NCBI GenBank assembly: GCA_001776935.1 | Contig: MFDN01000006.1 | Location: 24,414 to 79,932 of the forward strand | Length of the DNA stretch: 55,519 nt | Reading direction: 5' to 3' | DNA from: Candidatus Daviesbacteria bacterium RIFCSPLOWO2_01_FULL_39_23 | GTDB lineage: Bacteria; Patescibacteriota; Microgenomatia; Daviesbacterales; UBA10151 | The notes under the pieces: generated by a model | The model's database searches: none | Seen by the model: the letters and a program-made list of their open reading frames with translations, nothing else | Told to the model about the DNA's origin: nothing | Translations under genes and position numbers: made by a program | Shown here: piece after piece, positions 45,301 to 52,121 of the stretch | How positions within the stretch are numbered: position 1 is the first letter of the stretch | Layout of the letters: every line of letters begins with the position of its first letter

Positions 45301-46961
45301 TGAGACCTGATAGTGGTAGCTTTAAGAGTTCCCGAAACATCCAGCGCTGATGTTGGCGCTGTTGTGCCTACCCCCACCCGGGAATTGGTAGTATCAACAT
45401 TTAAAACATTGGTGCCGTCAGCCTGCTGCACCTGAAAGGCGGTTGTTGAATTGCTTCCCGGCTTGGCTAATACCTTTCCGGTGCCCGATGAAACCAAACT
45501 TAGATTCTGATTAGTGCCTCCTGATGTAAAAGTCAGCGCTCCTGTTCCCGTAATTGAACCTGTGCTGGTTCCGGTTCCTCCGTAACCCACTCCGATAACA
45601 GAGCCATTCCATGTTCCGGTAGTGATTGTTCCTAAAGTAGTAATATTTGTTGAGCCTGCCCAGGTGGAAAGCGCTGTATTTTCAACAGCACTTATGCCTA
45701 AAGAAAGCCTGGCAGTTGAACCTGATTCTGCGACCCAGTTTGAACCATTTCCTACTATAAAGTTACCATCTGTTACAGTAAGACCGGCAATAGTAGTAAG
45801 TGCCCCGCTTGCCAGCTTGCTGCTGGTAATGGAGGCATCAGCAATCTTGGAAGCAGTAACTGCTCCATCCGACAATTTCACAGATGTTACTGCCCCGCTG
45901 GCTATTTTGGCAGCAGAAACTATCCCATTTAAAAGGTTACCCTCCTCAATCCTTAAGGCGGGAATAGCCTGATTTATACTATAAACCACCAGATTCCCTT
46001 CCTCATCCCCCGGCTTTCTTCCTTCCACCATACTGGCGTTTAAATTCTCAACAACCTGCGCATCAGAAAGCTCAAGCTGGGAACCTGTAAGCCTTAATTT
46101 ATAACGGGGAGACAAAACATCTTTTTTATCAAATACCAAAACATCATTTACATCCTCAATAGTCCTCTCAGACATCACGCTTTCGTACACTTGCGGGTTA
46201 ACAGTTTTAACAATGCCCAAAGAAACCTTACTGAAAGGCTTTAAAGCCTGGCCCAATACATTGGATTCAATGTCCTGGGAGGTTGTACTGGCTCCTAAAA
46301 CCCGGCTGTTTGAAATTCCTAAAGTCAAATTCGGGCGGTTCATCTTGTAACTGAAGAATTTCGCAGTATCTTTGGGATAAAGTAAAAAAGCTACAGTAAT
46401 TATGGCCACAATCAAAGAAAAAGTGGTAACTAAAAACAAGGCAGAAAGATAAAGGATTTTCCGGAAAGCAAGTAAACCCCAAAGTCTTTGAGCGTTATCA
46501 AACACTTCCGCCTCTAAGATTCTGATACCGACATTAGGCTCTTTTTTATCTTCGTCCTTTTTAAGGCTGACGGATTCCAAAGGCTCAAGCACCTTATCCT
46601 GAAACTCTTTTTGGCGAAGGAAATACTCGCTTGCCAAAAAACTTTCCAACTCTTTCAGCTTGTAGACTCTATCTCCGGAGCTATTTCTTTGAGGCTTAAT
46701 AAATCCTTTTTTCTCAAGCCTGCGCAGAGTGGATGCGGAAATCTGCAAACGCTTGGAAGCCTCGGTAATGGTTAAGGGAGCGGAAAATTTTACCTTCTCA
46801 AGTTCTTCTAAAGAGAAATATCTGTCCTTGCCGTTTGGCCTTTCGGAATGCAAAACCCCTTTTTTGTCCCAGCGCCTGATGGTATCAATAGAAACGCCCA
46901 ATATTTGGGCAGCTTCGGATACAGGTATCAGTTTTTCAGTTTCTGGCAGTAGTTTAGGCAT
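39345..46961 (-). CDS. giant membrane-tethered surface protein: two HTH domains, TM, fibre motifs, metallophosphoesterase, LamG, G2-like and SH3b domains
   Basis: LIPVSEAAQILGVSIDTIRRWDKKG and LTITEASKRLQISASTLRRLEKKG; TM ILYLSALFLVTTFSLIVAIITVAFLLY; VMSTGDTTNGN..VPMVGNHDYG; LVAYFPMDEGSGTTINDRS (LamG-like); C-terminal SH3b. Confidence 0.85.
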   Translation of the reverse strand: MPKLLPETEKLIPVSEAAQILGVSIDTIRRWDKKGVLHSERPNGKDRYFSLEELEKVKFSAPLTITEASKRLQISASTLRRLEKKGFIKPQRNSSGDRVYKLKELESFLASEYFLRQKEFQDKVLEPLESVSLKKDEDKKEPNVGIRILEAEVFDNAQRLWGLLAFRKILYLSALFLVTTFSLIVAIITVAFLLYPKDTAKFFSYKMNRPNLTLGISNSRVLGASTTSQDIESNVLGQALKPFSKVSLGIVKTVNPQVYESVMSERTIEDVNDVLVFDKKDVLSPRYKLRLTGSQLELSDAQVVENLNASMVEGRKPGDEEGNLVVYSINQAIPALRIEEGNLLNGIVSAAKIASGAVTSVKLSDGAVTASKIADASITSSKLASGALTTIAGLTVTDGNFIVGNGSNWVAESGSTARLSLGISAVENTALSTWAGSTNITTLGTITTGTWNGSVIGVGYGGTGTSTGSITGTGALTFTSGGTNQNLSLVSSGTGKVLAKPGSNSTTAFQVQQADGTNVLNVDTTNSRVGVGTTAPTSALDVSGTLKATTIRSQTFGGPVDSDDDFTIILYPDTQNMVSDNQAIWQAMNDWVINNKTALNIQAVMSTGDTTNGNTTTEYEEAVEGWDKIKNSSLVYVPMVGNHDYGNIPNRDVTNWNTYFGTNYFSGKSWFGGAYNNSTDNYYVKFDVGTHKYLVLALEFIPRDDVLTWAQGVLDDNTDREVILLTHSFLNQDGTRTAHDDPGHYGADPYGLGDDNDGPRLWEEFIKVNSNIFLIASGHELYAPLTRVIQDINSTGRIVNQVFANYQVEANGGDGYVVLWKFRPSLGKIEMTTYSTNLDSYDSTGAYTIPYNSPYFEQGLSVANTILSGSDIRAVGDITTFSKLGLYGGTNYLAQFDHANDRNRTYTLSNYTGYIPSLPQSTSLAISGNNMNFASNLLFLDVGSSEVGIGTTDPTGKLHVNESGAKTLNNFGLYITNTATSSTSSVDKYGLFVSSTGTWNGTSAKNYALYVATPSGGTNNYSRIEGNLGLGMDPEMRLDVSGYARFADGVRGGDLYMGQYFGLGSSTVIGSLSDNNSVTVRGGSAGAGGVQINKGGDMWGALAVYDGGDNNKVFNVENRQGVVTLKPSAFDKVYHYDGTSTYTDNTSEAKSSAGTAYTVFGAENPSNDEFYIGASDHRFNAIYFDINQAGVGVGTMQVKYASGKDGSNVCNAWTDVTGLSDGTKSGSDSLAQDGQISYTVPSSSVWLTCTVNGQSGKWVQLTSAVSANITTAPTAYVTSPTNADRFFGYAQAGDTSNPALYYNVLGNVGIGTAAPNNKLEVRSVTSPQLRLAYDTSNYFTQAVSSAGAVTFDATGSSAGFTFSDAVSVNSSLSINTSLTVTDDDWVGLSSSAARLEFDDQTTDEINFLDASIGIGTGTPTGLLNLRGYSGGTVASAVADYTKTLVIGGTYNQSYNTGNAVLLQIADFSNDGGDDIYPIYIEDENNQVNFYLRSQSASQDAPTRTMYFNGSVGIGTTAPNNKLEVLSTTTPQLRLAYDGTAYFTTSVAATTGAVTFDTNGSTPSFTFSDSVTANTFSSSGVTITGGSITGITDLAVADGGTGLSTIAAGSILAANSLDTLSAVTSTSGLKVLQNSDGTVSWASTTGTGNVVYDTSPSLTTPSVATSLTVTDDDWIGLGSGAGRIEFDDQTTDEVNILNANVGIGTSTPASALDVNGVIENGLVAYFPMDEGSGTTINDRSINSRTGTLYDSTAGNGDGNTPASWVTGKSNKGLDFDGTDDYGQATTLTGLQMTADISVEAWIKVDQLRQQGFLGRWGGTYSYLFSMPSTAGTVQLRISNDGSNIVDMTSTSALTVGVWYHIVAVKSGTNGYIYINGVQDKSISNYPAAINAGVSYLVIGQWGSFGLPMDGQMDEVKIYNRALSAREAADHYRQGTTGLGGIINNNTVVTDATLDLSDKDVAHGLTTLVTTTSYARFEALSGTTGGLQVTAVSDTDAQALAIRGVMGSADPTDSTAAVKIIGAKSNGTTGMADLGAAETVFQIANNDDAAAVTVLGDGKVGIGTTAPDTTLKVIGSLCVKSTDAACAGSTAGTIYATNQTVAGADLAENYVSSQNLEAGDIVSLAGDGNDTAVIKSTGVYQKEIIGIVSTEPGITLSSEAVKDAAHPNLYPIALSGRVPLKVSAENGPIKAGDQITSSLTPGVGMKATSSGKVVAQALGEFNGEGIGKIMVFVNTGYNGFSILSPQESINSTNLADISNVLGVSTSNTKDDTENTKSVQNTGDENLAKLLEVIEVGDGGKFKLDFQVLGKLSADGGLVVSGPAQFKGESVFEALAQFISKVIFKGDVLFLGRPTFNSDMAGLAKIKKGDKEVEVVFDKPYEQTPVINASALVDAGGEATASAFLKEDVKFVVAKRSVNGFTILLSKPATDDLSFSWTAVAVKDLKESISKQEATPSAVSSPASQLTVLEATSSASIETVTIAESELGYVRVRADHSTSSEEIGQVKPGDKFTVLEDSGEWVKVEYEPGKFGWVSKTYIIP

Positions 46962-46967
46962 GGATTG

Positions 46968-46995
46968 CCTACGTATTGGTTAACCAATGCATAGG
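46968..46995. promoter_or_regulatory. 28-bp near-perfect palindrome just upstream of giant gene 2 start
   Basis: CCTACGTATTGGTTAACCAATGCATAGG. Confidence 0.6.
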
Positions 46996-47062
46996 TGAGA
47001 TTTTCCGTCATATTCTTATTCCACAACGATCTCAATCACGAGTCAACTCTTGACAAATAATC

Positions 47063-47098
47063 TGTATAAGATTGTATACTGATGTATAGGATTGTATA
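47063..47098. promoter_or_regulatory. two 16-bp direct repeats at promoter/start of HTH-PIN pair
   Basis: TGTATAAGATTGTATA and TGTATAGGATTGTATA, 20-bp spacing, downstream of TTGACA 47050. Confidence 0.55.
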
Positions 47099-47379
47099 TG
47101 ATAGAAGAGAGCTTTTTTTCGGTTTCTCAAATTGCGATTTTACTAAAAGTGCACCCTCTTTCGGTCAGACGTTATATCCGTCAGGGAAAATTAAAAGCCA
47201 TCAAGGCCGGAGGGAATATCCGTATCCCTCAATCTTCCTTTGAAGCTTTTACTCAAAACATCTCTGCTCCCAATTTCAGCTTAAAAAAATTACCAAAGGC
47301 TCCGAAATTTGTTTTTACGCTGGATGATCCTATTTTCCGGCTGAAAGCACGGGGTGTGCACTTAAAACAATTCGAATAA
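47098..47379 (+). CDS. excisionase/MerR-type HTH protein, probable antitoxin
   Basis: FFSVSQIAILLKVHPLSVRRYIRQGKLKAIKAGGNIRIPQSS; directly upstream of PIN gene. Confidence 0.75.
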   Translation: MIEESFFSVSQIAILLKVHPLSVRRYIRQGKLKAIKAGGNIRIPQSSFEAFTQNISAPNFSLKKLPKAPKFVFTLDDPIFRLKARGVHLKQFE

Positions 47380-47380
47380 T

Positions 47381-47809
47381 ATGCCTCAACTTTCCCAACA
47401 GGTCTTTATTGATACTTCCCTTTTTGTCTCTTTTGTTGACAGAGGAGATTTAAATCACAATAAGACAGCTAAAATTTTTGAATATTTAGGTAAATACAAC
47501 TTTCATGTTTATACTTCCAACCTGGTGATTATTCAGGTTTTTAACAGGCTCGAAAAAGACTTGGGCACCCTTATCAGCCATGATTTTTTAAAAACCCTGC
47601 TTCAAAGCAATATTGAAATCCTGCATCCCTCTGAAGCAGAGTTTTCTGCAGCTTACCGCTTTTTGAAAATTAATCCCCAACAACAGGTTTCTTTAGTAGA
47701 CATACTTAACGCCCGTTTAATGGAAAAACACAATGTCCCAGCAATCTTAACTTTTGATTACTGGCATAACTTAATGGGTATAACAGTCTCCCGCTTAATA
47801 AATCCCTAA
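47381..47809 (+). CDS. PIN-domain protein, probable VapC-type toxin
   Basis: VFIDTSLFVSFVDRGDLNHNKTAKIFEYL...LVDILNARLMEKHNVPAILTFD. Confidence 0.8.
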   Translation: MPQLSQQVFIDTSLFVSFVDRGDLNHNKTAKIFEYLGKYNFHVYTSNLVIIQVFNRLEKDLGTLISHDFLKTLLQSNIEILHPSEAEFSAAYRFLKINPQQQVSLVDILNARLMEKHNVPAILTFDYWHNLMGITVSRLINP

Positions 47810-47814
47810 GGCGA

Positions 47815-47940
47815 GCCTGTCATTGCGAGGATCCTGAGCGTAAGTCGAAGGAGACGAAGCCTGCCTCGCGGCAAGGCGGGCAATCTCAAAAGGGATTGCC
47901 GCGCTCTCCGCCAGCTGGCGGTTCGCTCGCAATGACGACG
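47815..47940. repeat. REP-like element (cattgcgag family)
   Basis: gtcattgcgaggatcctgagcg...ccgccagctggcggttcgctcgcaatgac. Confidence 0.8.
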
Positions 47941-48089
47941 GAGTGATTTTGCTCCATTTAGTTTGCTTCTAAGCTCGTACCCGAAACTAGACCCGAACAA
48001 AGACCCGAAATTAAGGCTATTTTAGGACTTTTCCACCACTTATCCACAATCGTCCAAAACTCCCTTTCCGTAAAAGGCCACATCTTCAT

Positions 48090-48123
48090 AAGGAGAGGCC
48101 TTGAGTACTCAAGGCCTCTCCTT
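48090..48123. repeat. perfect 34-bp palindrome
   Basis: AAGGAGAGGCCTTGAGTACTCAAGGCCTCTCCTT. Confidence 0.95.
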
Positions 48124-48889
48124 GAAAAAGATTAACCTATAACTCTAGCCACTTTTTCCCTTCTACTCCCTCTCAACCTTCTTGCTAATTTCCTTCTTTT
48201 TATAGCAAAAACTCCAGGTTAAAAAATAATCTGAGTAAAATATGTCTGCTCTATCCTACTTAAGCTTGTCCCAACTTCCCATCCTCTCGTTCTAATTTTG
48301 TGCAAAAAAGTATTAGAAATCCAGTTTTTAAAGTTGTAAAAGAAATTCCGTGTTGGATTTTCCTTGTCAATACCAAAATCAATTGTGAACCATTTTGCTA
48401 GAGGACAAATTCTTATATCTGATAGTAAAATCTATACTTACTGCTTGACTGCTCAAATGATAAATTGTATGCTATTTTTCAAGGTAAAAGCATGGATGAC
48501 GACGAGCCAAAACCTCAATATAATCCACAGGAAAATCTTGCTTCAAAAACCAGAAAAACGGCACTGGAACAATCTGTTCCTCTAACACCGGATTCTGTGC
48601 CTGAAGTAAACCCTGATAAAACACCTTCTTCTCCCATTACCTCTTATGAACCTTTTAAAAACTAGGCCTATTCCAAAAACCCGGCACCTAGTTATTGTTC
48701 GAGCGTAGTCGAGAACATAATATTTATCACACCTTTATCACACCTGCCTTGCCGGCCCGCTTCGCCGCGAGGCAAGCAGGCAGGCCTCTGGTGTGTGATA
48801 TTTAACTGTTGATTTAAAGACTCATTTAAGTTACCTTCAAGATAAATATAAAAACTTCACTTGACATTATGACAAATTTATCATAAAAT

Positions 48890-49192
48890 ATGGCTGGTTA
48901 TAAAATACTGACTGATGTTAGGATTAAAGAATTCATAGATTCTTTAGATAGTGGAAGAAAGGCAAGGATAGATAGAGTCTACTCTCTTTTTGAAAGATAT
49001 GGCAGGTTCTTGCCTGGTAAGTATTTAAAGAAACTAACATCAGATGTGTGGGAGTTGAGGCCAGGTGATATCAGGTTATTTTTAGGGATGAAGGGAAATA
49101 CAGCCTATATTGTCCATGGTATTTATAAAAAAACAAAAAAAACTCCTAAAAAAGATTTAGATTTGGCAGTAAAACGGTTTAAGGAGATTTAA
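48890..49192 (+). CDS. RelE/HigB-like (Gp49 family) toxin 1
   Basis: VWELRPGDIRLFLGMKGNTAYIVHGIYKKTKKTPKKDLDLAVKRF. Confidence 0.85.
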   Translation: MAGYKILTDVRIKEFIDSLDSGRKARIDRVYSLFERYGRFLPGKYLKKLTSDVWELRPGDIRLFLGMKGNTAYIVHGIYKKTKKTPKKDLDLAVKRFKEI

Positions 49193-49193
49193 T

Positions 49194-49481
49194 ATGAAAC
49201 AAAAGAAATTTTTAACACACAGAGAGCTTCATGATAGTTGGATGGAAGATCCTAAGTTCCGTCAGGAATATGAAAAGCTGGAGCCTGAATATGAAATAGC
49301 CTGCCAGATTATTGAGGCCAGGTTAAAAAAGAAAATGTCCCAGGAAGAACTAGCAAAAAAAGTTGGTACAGGCCAAGCAGTTATCTCAAGATTAGAAGGA
49401 ATGAACGCTAAACCATCTATTTCCCTGCTTACCAGGGTTGCCCGCGCCCTCCAAACCAAAATCATTGTTACTATTCAGTAG
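49194..49481 (+). CDS. XRE-family HigA-like antitoxin 1
   Basis: KKMSQEELAKKVGTGQAVISRLEGMNAKPSISLLTRVARAL. Confidence 0.88.
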   Translation: MKQKKFLTHRELHDSWMEDPKFRQEYEKLEPEYEIACQIIEARLKKKMSQEELAKKVGTGQAVISRLEGMNAKPSISLLTRVARALQTKIIVTIQ

Positions 49482-49567
49482 ATTTTTATCACACCTGCCT
49501 TACCCACAAGCAGGCCTCTGGTATCTGACTTTTAAACTCTATCCTATCAAGATGATATAGTAGATTT

Positions 49568-49876
49568 ATGGAAGTAAAAACCCTTGATAAGGAGCTTGAA
49601 GATTTTATTTATTCCTTAGAGAAACAAACTATTGCTAAAGTAATTAAGACAGTTGGACTACTGGAGAAGTTTGGAAACTTGCTCACTCTTCCACACAGTA
49701 AAAAACTGTATAAAAACCTTTTTGAGCTAAGAATAAGGGGAGCCCAGGAAGTTAGGATTTTTTATGCTTTCCATAAAAATCAGGCTGTTTTGCTTCACGG
49801 TTTTATTAAAAAATCCCAGAAAACCCCACTAAAAGAATTAAACTTAGCCTTAAAGAAACTTAAAAGCTTGACTTAA
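49568..49876 (+). CDS. RelE/HigB-like toxin 2
   Basis: LFELRIRGAQEVRIFYAFHKNQAVLLHGFIKKSQKTPLKELNLALKKL. Confidence 0.85.
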   Translation: MEVKTLDKELEDFIYSLEKQTIAKVIKTVGLLEKFGNLLTLPHSKKLYKNLFELRIRGAQEVRIFYAFHKNQAVLLHGFIKKSQKTPLKELNLALKKLKSLT

Positions 49877-49902
49877 TATAACATATATGTTATATTACTT
49901 TT

Positions 49903-50175
49903 ATGAAAAGCTTTAAAGACCTTAAAAAGGAATTGTTAAAAGACCCTGAGATTAAACAGGCTTACCAGGAGCTGGAACCTGAGTTTGCCTTAATTGAGGC
50001 TATAATTAAAAAAAGGCTGGAAAAAGGGCTTACCCAAAAAGAACTGGCTAAAAAAATAGGTACCAAACAATCTGCTATTTCCAGGTTTGAATCAGGTGAA
50101 TATAACCCTTCTCTCTCTTTAATTACCAAAATTGCCCAGGCATTAAATGCCAAAATCAAAATAGAGATTATTTAA
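49903..50175 (+). CDS. XRE-family HigA-like antitoxin 2
   Basis: KGLTQKELAKKIGTKQSAISRFESGEYNPSLSLITKIAQAL. Confidence 0.88.
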   Translation: MKSFKDLKKELLKDPEIKQAYQELEPEFALIEAIIKKRLEKGLTQKELAKKIGTKQSAISRFESGEYNPSLSLITKIAQALNAKIKIEII

Positions 50176-50252
50176 CCTGGAACTCATCATACCTCCAATA
50201 TATGATATATAAATTTGACAACATGTTATGCCAATGCTTATAATATACGTAT

Positions 50253-50540
50253 ATGAGCGAAGGTGAACCGAGCGAAAGATTAAGAAGAGGTCCAATAGTA
50301 ATCAAAGATTCCCCATCTACTGAAGCAGTAACACCACCTGCAAGTCAAGCAACAAGACCTAAGCTTGTGATTAGGAGAGATCCTGATCCAAAACTTATAA
50401 TTGAACGAGAACAAAGGTTTATTAACACTAATAATAAGCTTGTGATTGGGCCAGAATCCACGGTTCAAACAGGATCAACTAGAAAAAAATCTAAACTGGT
50501 TATTACATATTCCCCTAAATCTAAGGTAGTAATAAAATAA
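50253..50540 (+). CDS. small protein with repeated K-L-V-I motifs
   Basis: GPIVIKD, PKLVIRRD, PKLIIERE, NKLVIGPE, SKLVITYS, SKVVIK. Confidence 0.5.
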   Translation: MSEGEPSERLRRGPIVIKDSPSTEAVTPPASQATRPKLVIRRDPDPKLIIEREQRFINTNNKLVIGPESTVQTGSTRKKSKLVITYSPKSKVVIK

Positions 50541-50542
50541 AA

Positions 50543-51988
50543 TTATTTACCTAAAACTAATTTTACTGCTTCAGAGAGGGATTTAGCATTTTCAGAGGAG
50601 ATTACCTTTGTAAACCCAAGCTTTTTAGCCTCAGAGGTTCTTTTGTCCAAAAACCTGACAGGTCTTAGCTCCCCCAACAGCCCTACTTCTCCAATAAGAA
50701 CTGTCTTGGAGCTAATAGGCGCATCATTTAAAGAAGATGCTATTGCCAGACAGATTGCTAAATCAGCTGCCGGTTCAATAACCCGAAGTCCGCCAGTCAC
50801 GTTTACAAAAATATCTTTATCAAAAAGCGGCAGCTTCATTCTGCTTTGCAGAACTGCTACCAAAAGCTGTAAACGGTTGTTGTCTATACCTGAACCGGTT
50901 CTTCTTGGCATCGGAAGGAAGCTTTTAGTCACCAGTGCTTGAATTTCTACCAAAAGCGGCCTTGTGCCGTTCATGGTAGCCGCTACAGCCGAACCCGGAG
51001 CTTCCATCCGCCGGCTGGCGGATTCAAGGAATAGTTTGGAAGGATTCTTTACCTCTATCATACCCCCTTCTTCCATTTCAAAAACCCCAACCTCATCAGT
51101 CGGGCCGAACCTGTTTTTGGTTGATCTTAAAATCCTGAACTGATTCTGCGGATCGCCTTCCAAGGATAAAACCACATCCACCACATGTTCCAAAGTTTTA
51201 GGGCCTGCTAAATTCCCCTCTTTTGTGACGTGACCGACCAAAAATATCGGGATTTGTAAACTTTTGGCAATAAGCTGCAAACGATGGGCGCATTCACGCA
51301 CCTGACCCACGGATCCTGCAATAGATTCCAAATCCTGAGTTTGAAGTGTTTGAATTGAATCCACAATTACCAAAGTGGGTTTCGCGGCTCCTATAGCCTC
51401 AATAATATTATCAACATCTGTATCGCTTAAGATTGAAAAAGAGGCCTTGGGATTTATCCTGTCTACTCTTATTTTGATCTGCTGGGCAGATTCCTCACCA
51501 GCTACATAAAGGACAGAAGAGCTATTAGCTTTGCGCTGTTCGCTTTTAGCTGCCAATAGCGAATCGCTAACAGCTAATGGCTTATTTATATTCAATGCCA
51601 GCTGCGTAAGCAACGTACTCTTGCCTATTCCCGGATCACCTGAGACTAAAATTAAAGACCCGGGTACAATCCCCCCGCCTGCCATCCGGCTAGAGCCGTC
51701 AGGCGACTGGCGGGCAGGCCCTCCCAACACCCGATCAAACTCCTCCATGCTTGTACTTATTCTTTTATAATCTGTTTTTTGAATCTTTGACAAATTTACA
51801 ATTTGTGAGTCGCTAGTCGCCAGAGTCGAAAGTCTGGATTGTTTTCTCCTTGACTCTAGATTCTTGACTCTTGACTCTATTTGTTCCACAAATGAATTCC
51901 AGCTGTCACACTGAGGGCATTTACCAAGGTATTGAGGCGACTTGTAACCGCATTGCTGACAAATATACGAAGAAATAGCTTTTGGCAT
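50543..51988 (-). CDS. radA: DNA repair protein RadA/Sms with several repeat-derived inserts
   Basis: zinc finger CQQCGYKSPQYLGKCPQCDSW; VSGDPGIGKSTLLTQ; KNRFG; Lon-like C-terminus. Confidence 0.94.
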   Translation of the reverse strand: MPKAISSYICQQCGYKSPQYLGKCPQCDSWNSFVEQIESRVKNLESRRKQSRLSTLATSDSQIVNLSKIQKTDYKRISTSMEEFDRVLGGPARQSPDGSSRMAGGGIVPGSLILVSGDPGIGKSTLLTQLALNINKPLAVSDSLLAAKSEQRKANSSSVLYVAGEESAQQIKIRVDRINPKASFSILSDTDVDNIIEAIGAAKPTLVIVDSIQTLQTQDLESIAGSVGQVRECAHRLQLIAKSLQIPIFLVGHVTKEGNLAGPKTLEHVVDVVLSLEGDPQNQFRILRSTKNRFGPTDEVGVFEMEEGGMIEVKNPSKLFLESASRRMEAPGSAVAATMNGTRPLLVEIQALVTKSFLPMPRRTGSGIDNNRLQLLVAVLQSRMKLPLFDKDIFVNVTGGLRVIEPAADLAICLAIASSLNDAPISSKTVLIGEVGLLGELRPVRFLDKRTSEAKKLGFTKVISSENAKSLSEAVKLVLGK

Positions 51989-52014
51989 GAAGGTATTATA
52001 CAGTAAACTATATT

Positions 52015-52113
52015 GTCATTCTGAGCATAGCGAAGAATCTCTTGACTCGTTCAAAGAAATTACTCGCATTCGCGAGAGATCCTTCGGTCGCTTTGCTCCC
52101 TCAGGATGACAAA
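52015..52113. repeat. intergenic REP-like element
   Basis: gtcattctgagcatagcgaagaatctc...cgagagatccttcggtcgctttgctccctcaggatgac. Confidence 0.85.
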
Positions 52114-52121
52114 TAAGGAGA

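Noticed and set aside
41821-45972. Plus-strand ORFs antisense to giant gene 2 (41821..42342, 45622..45972 and others)
   Set aside because: Same antisense artefact of repetitive coding sequence.
48090-48123. Rho-independent terminator
   Set aside because: Perfect palindrome but no T-tract on either strand.
48465-48665. ORF MYAIFQGKSMDDDEPKPQYNPQEN...
   Set aside because: Short, Pro-rich, no recognisable family; could be real from MDDDEP but not supported enough to call.
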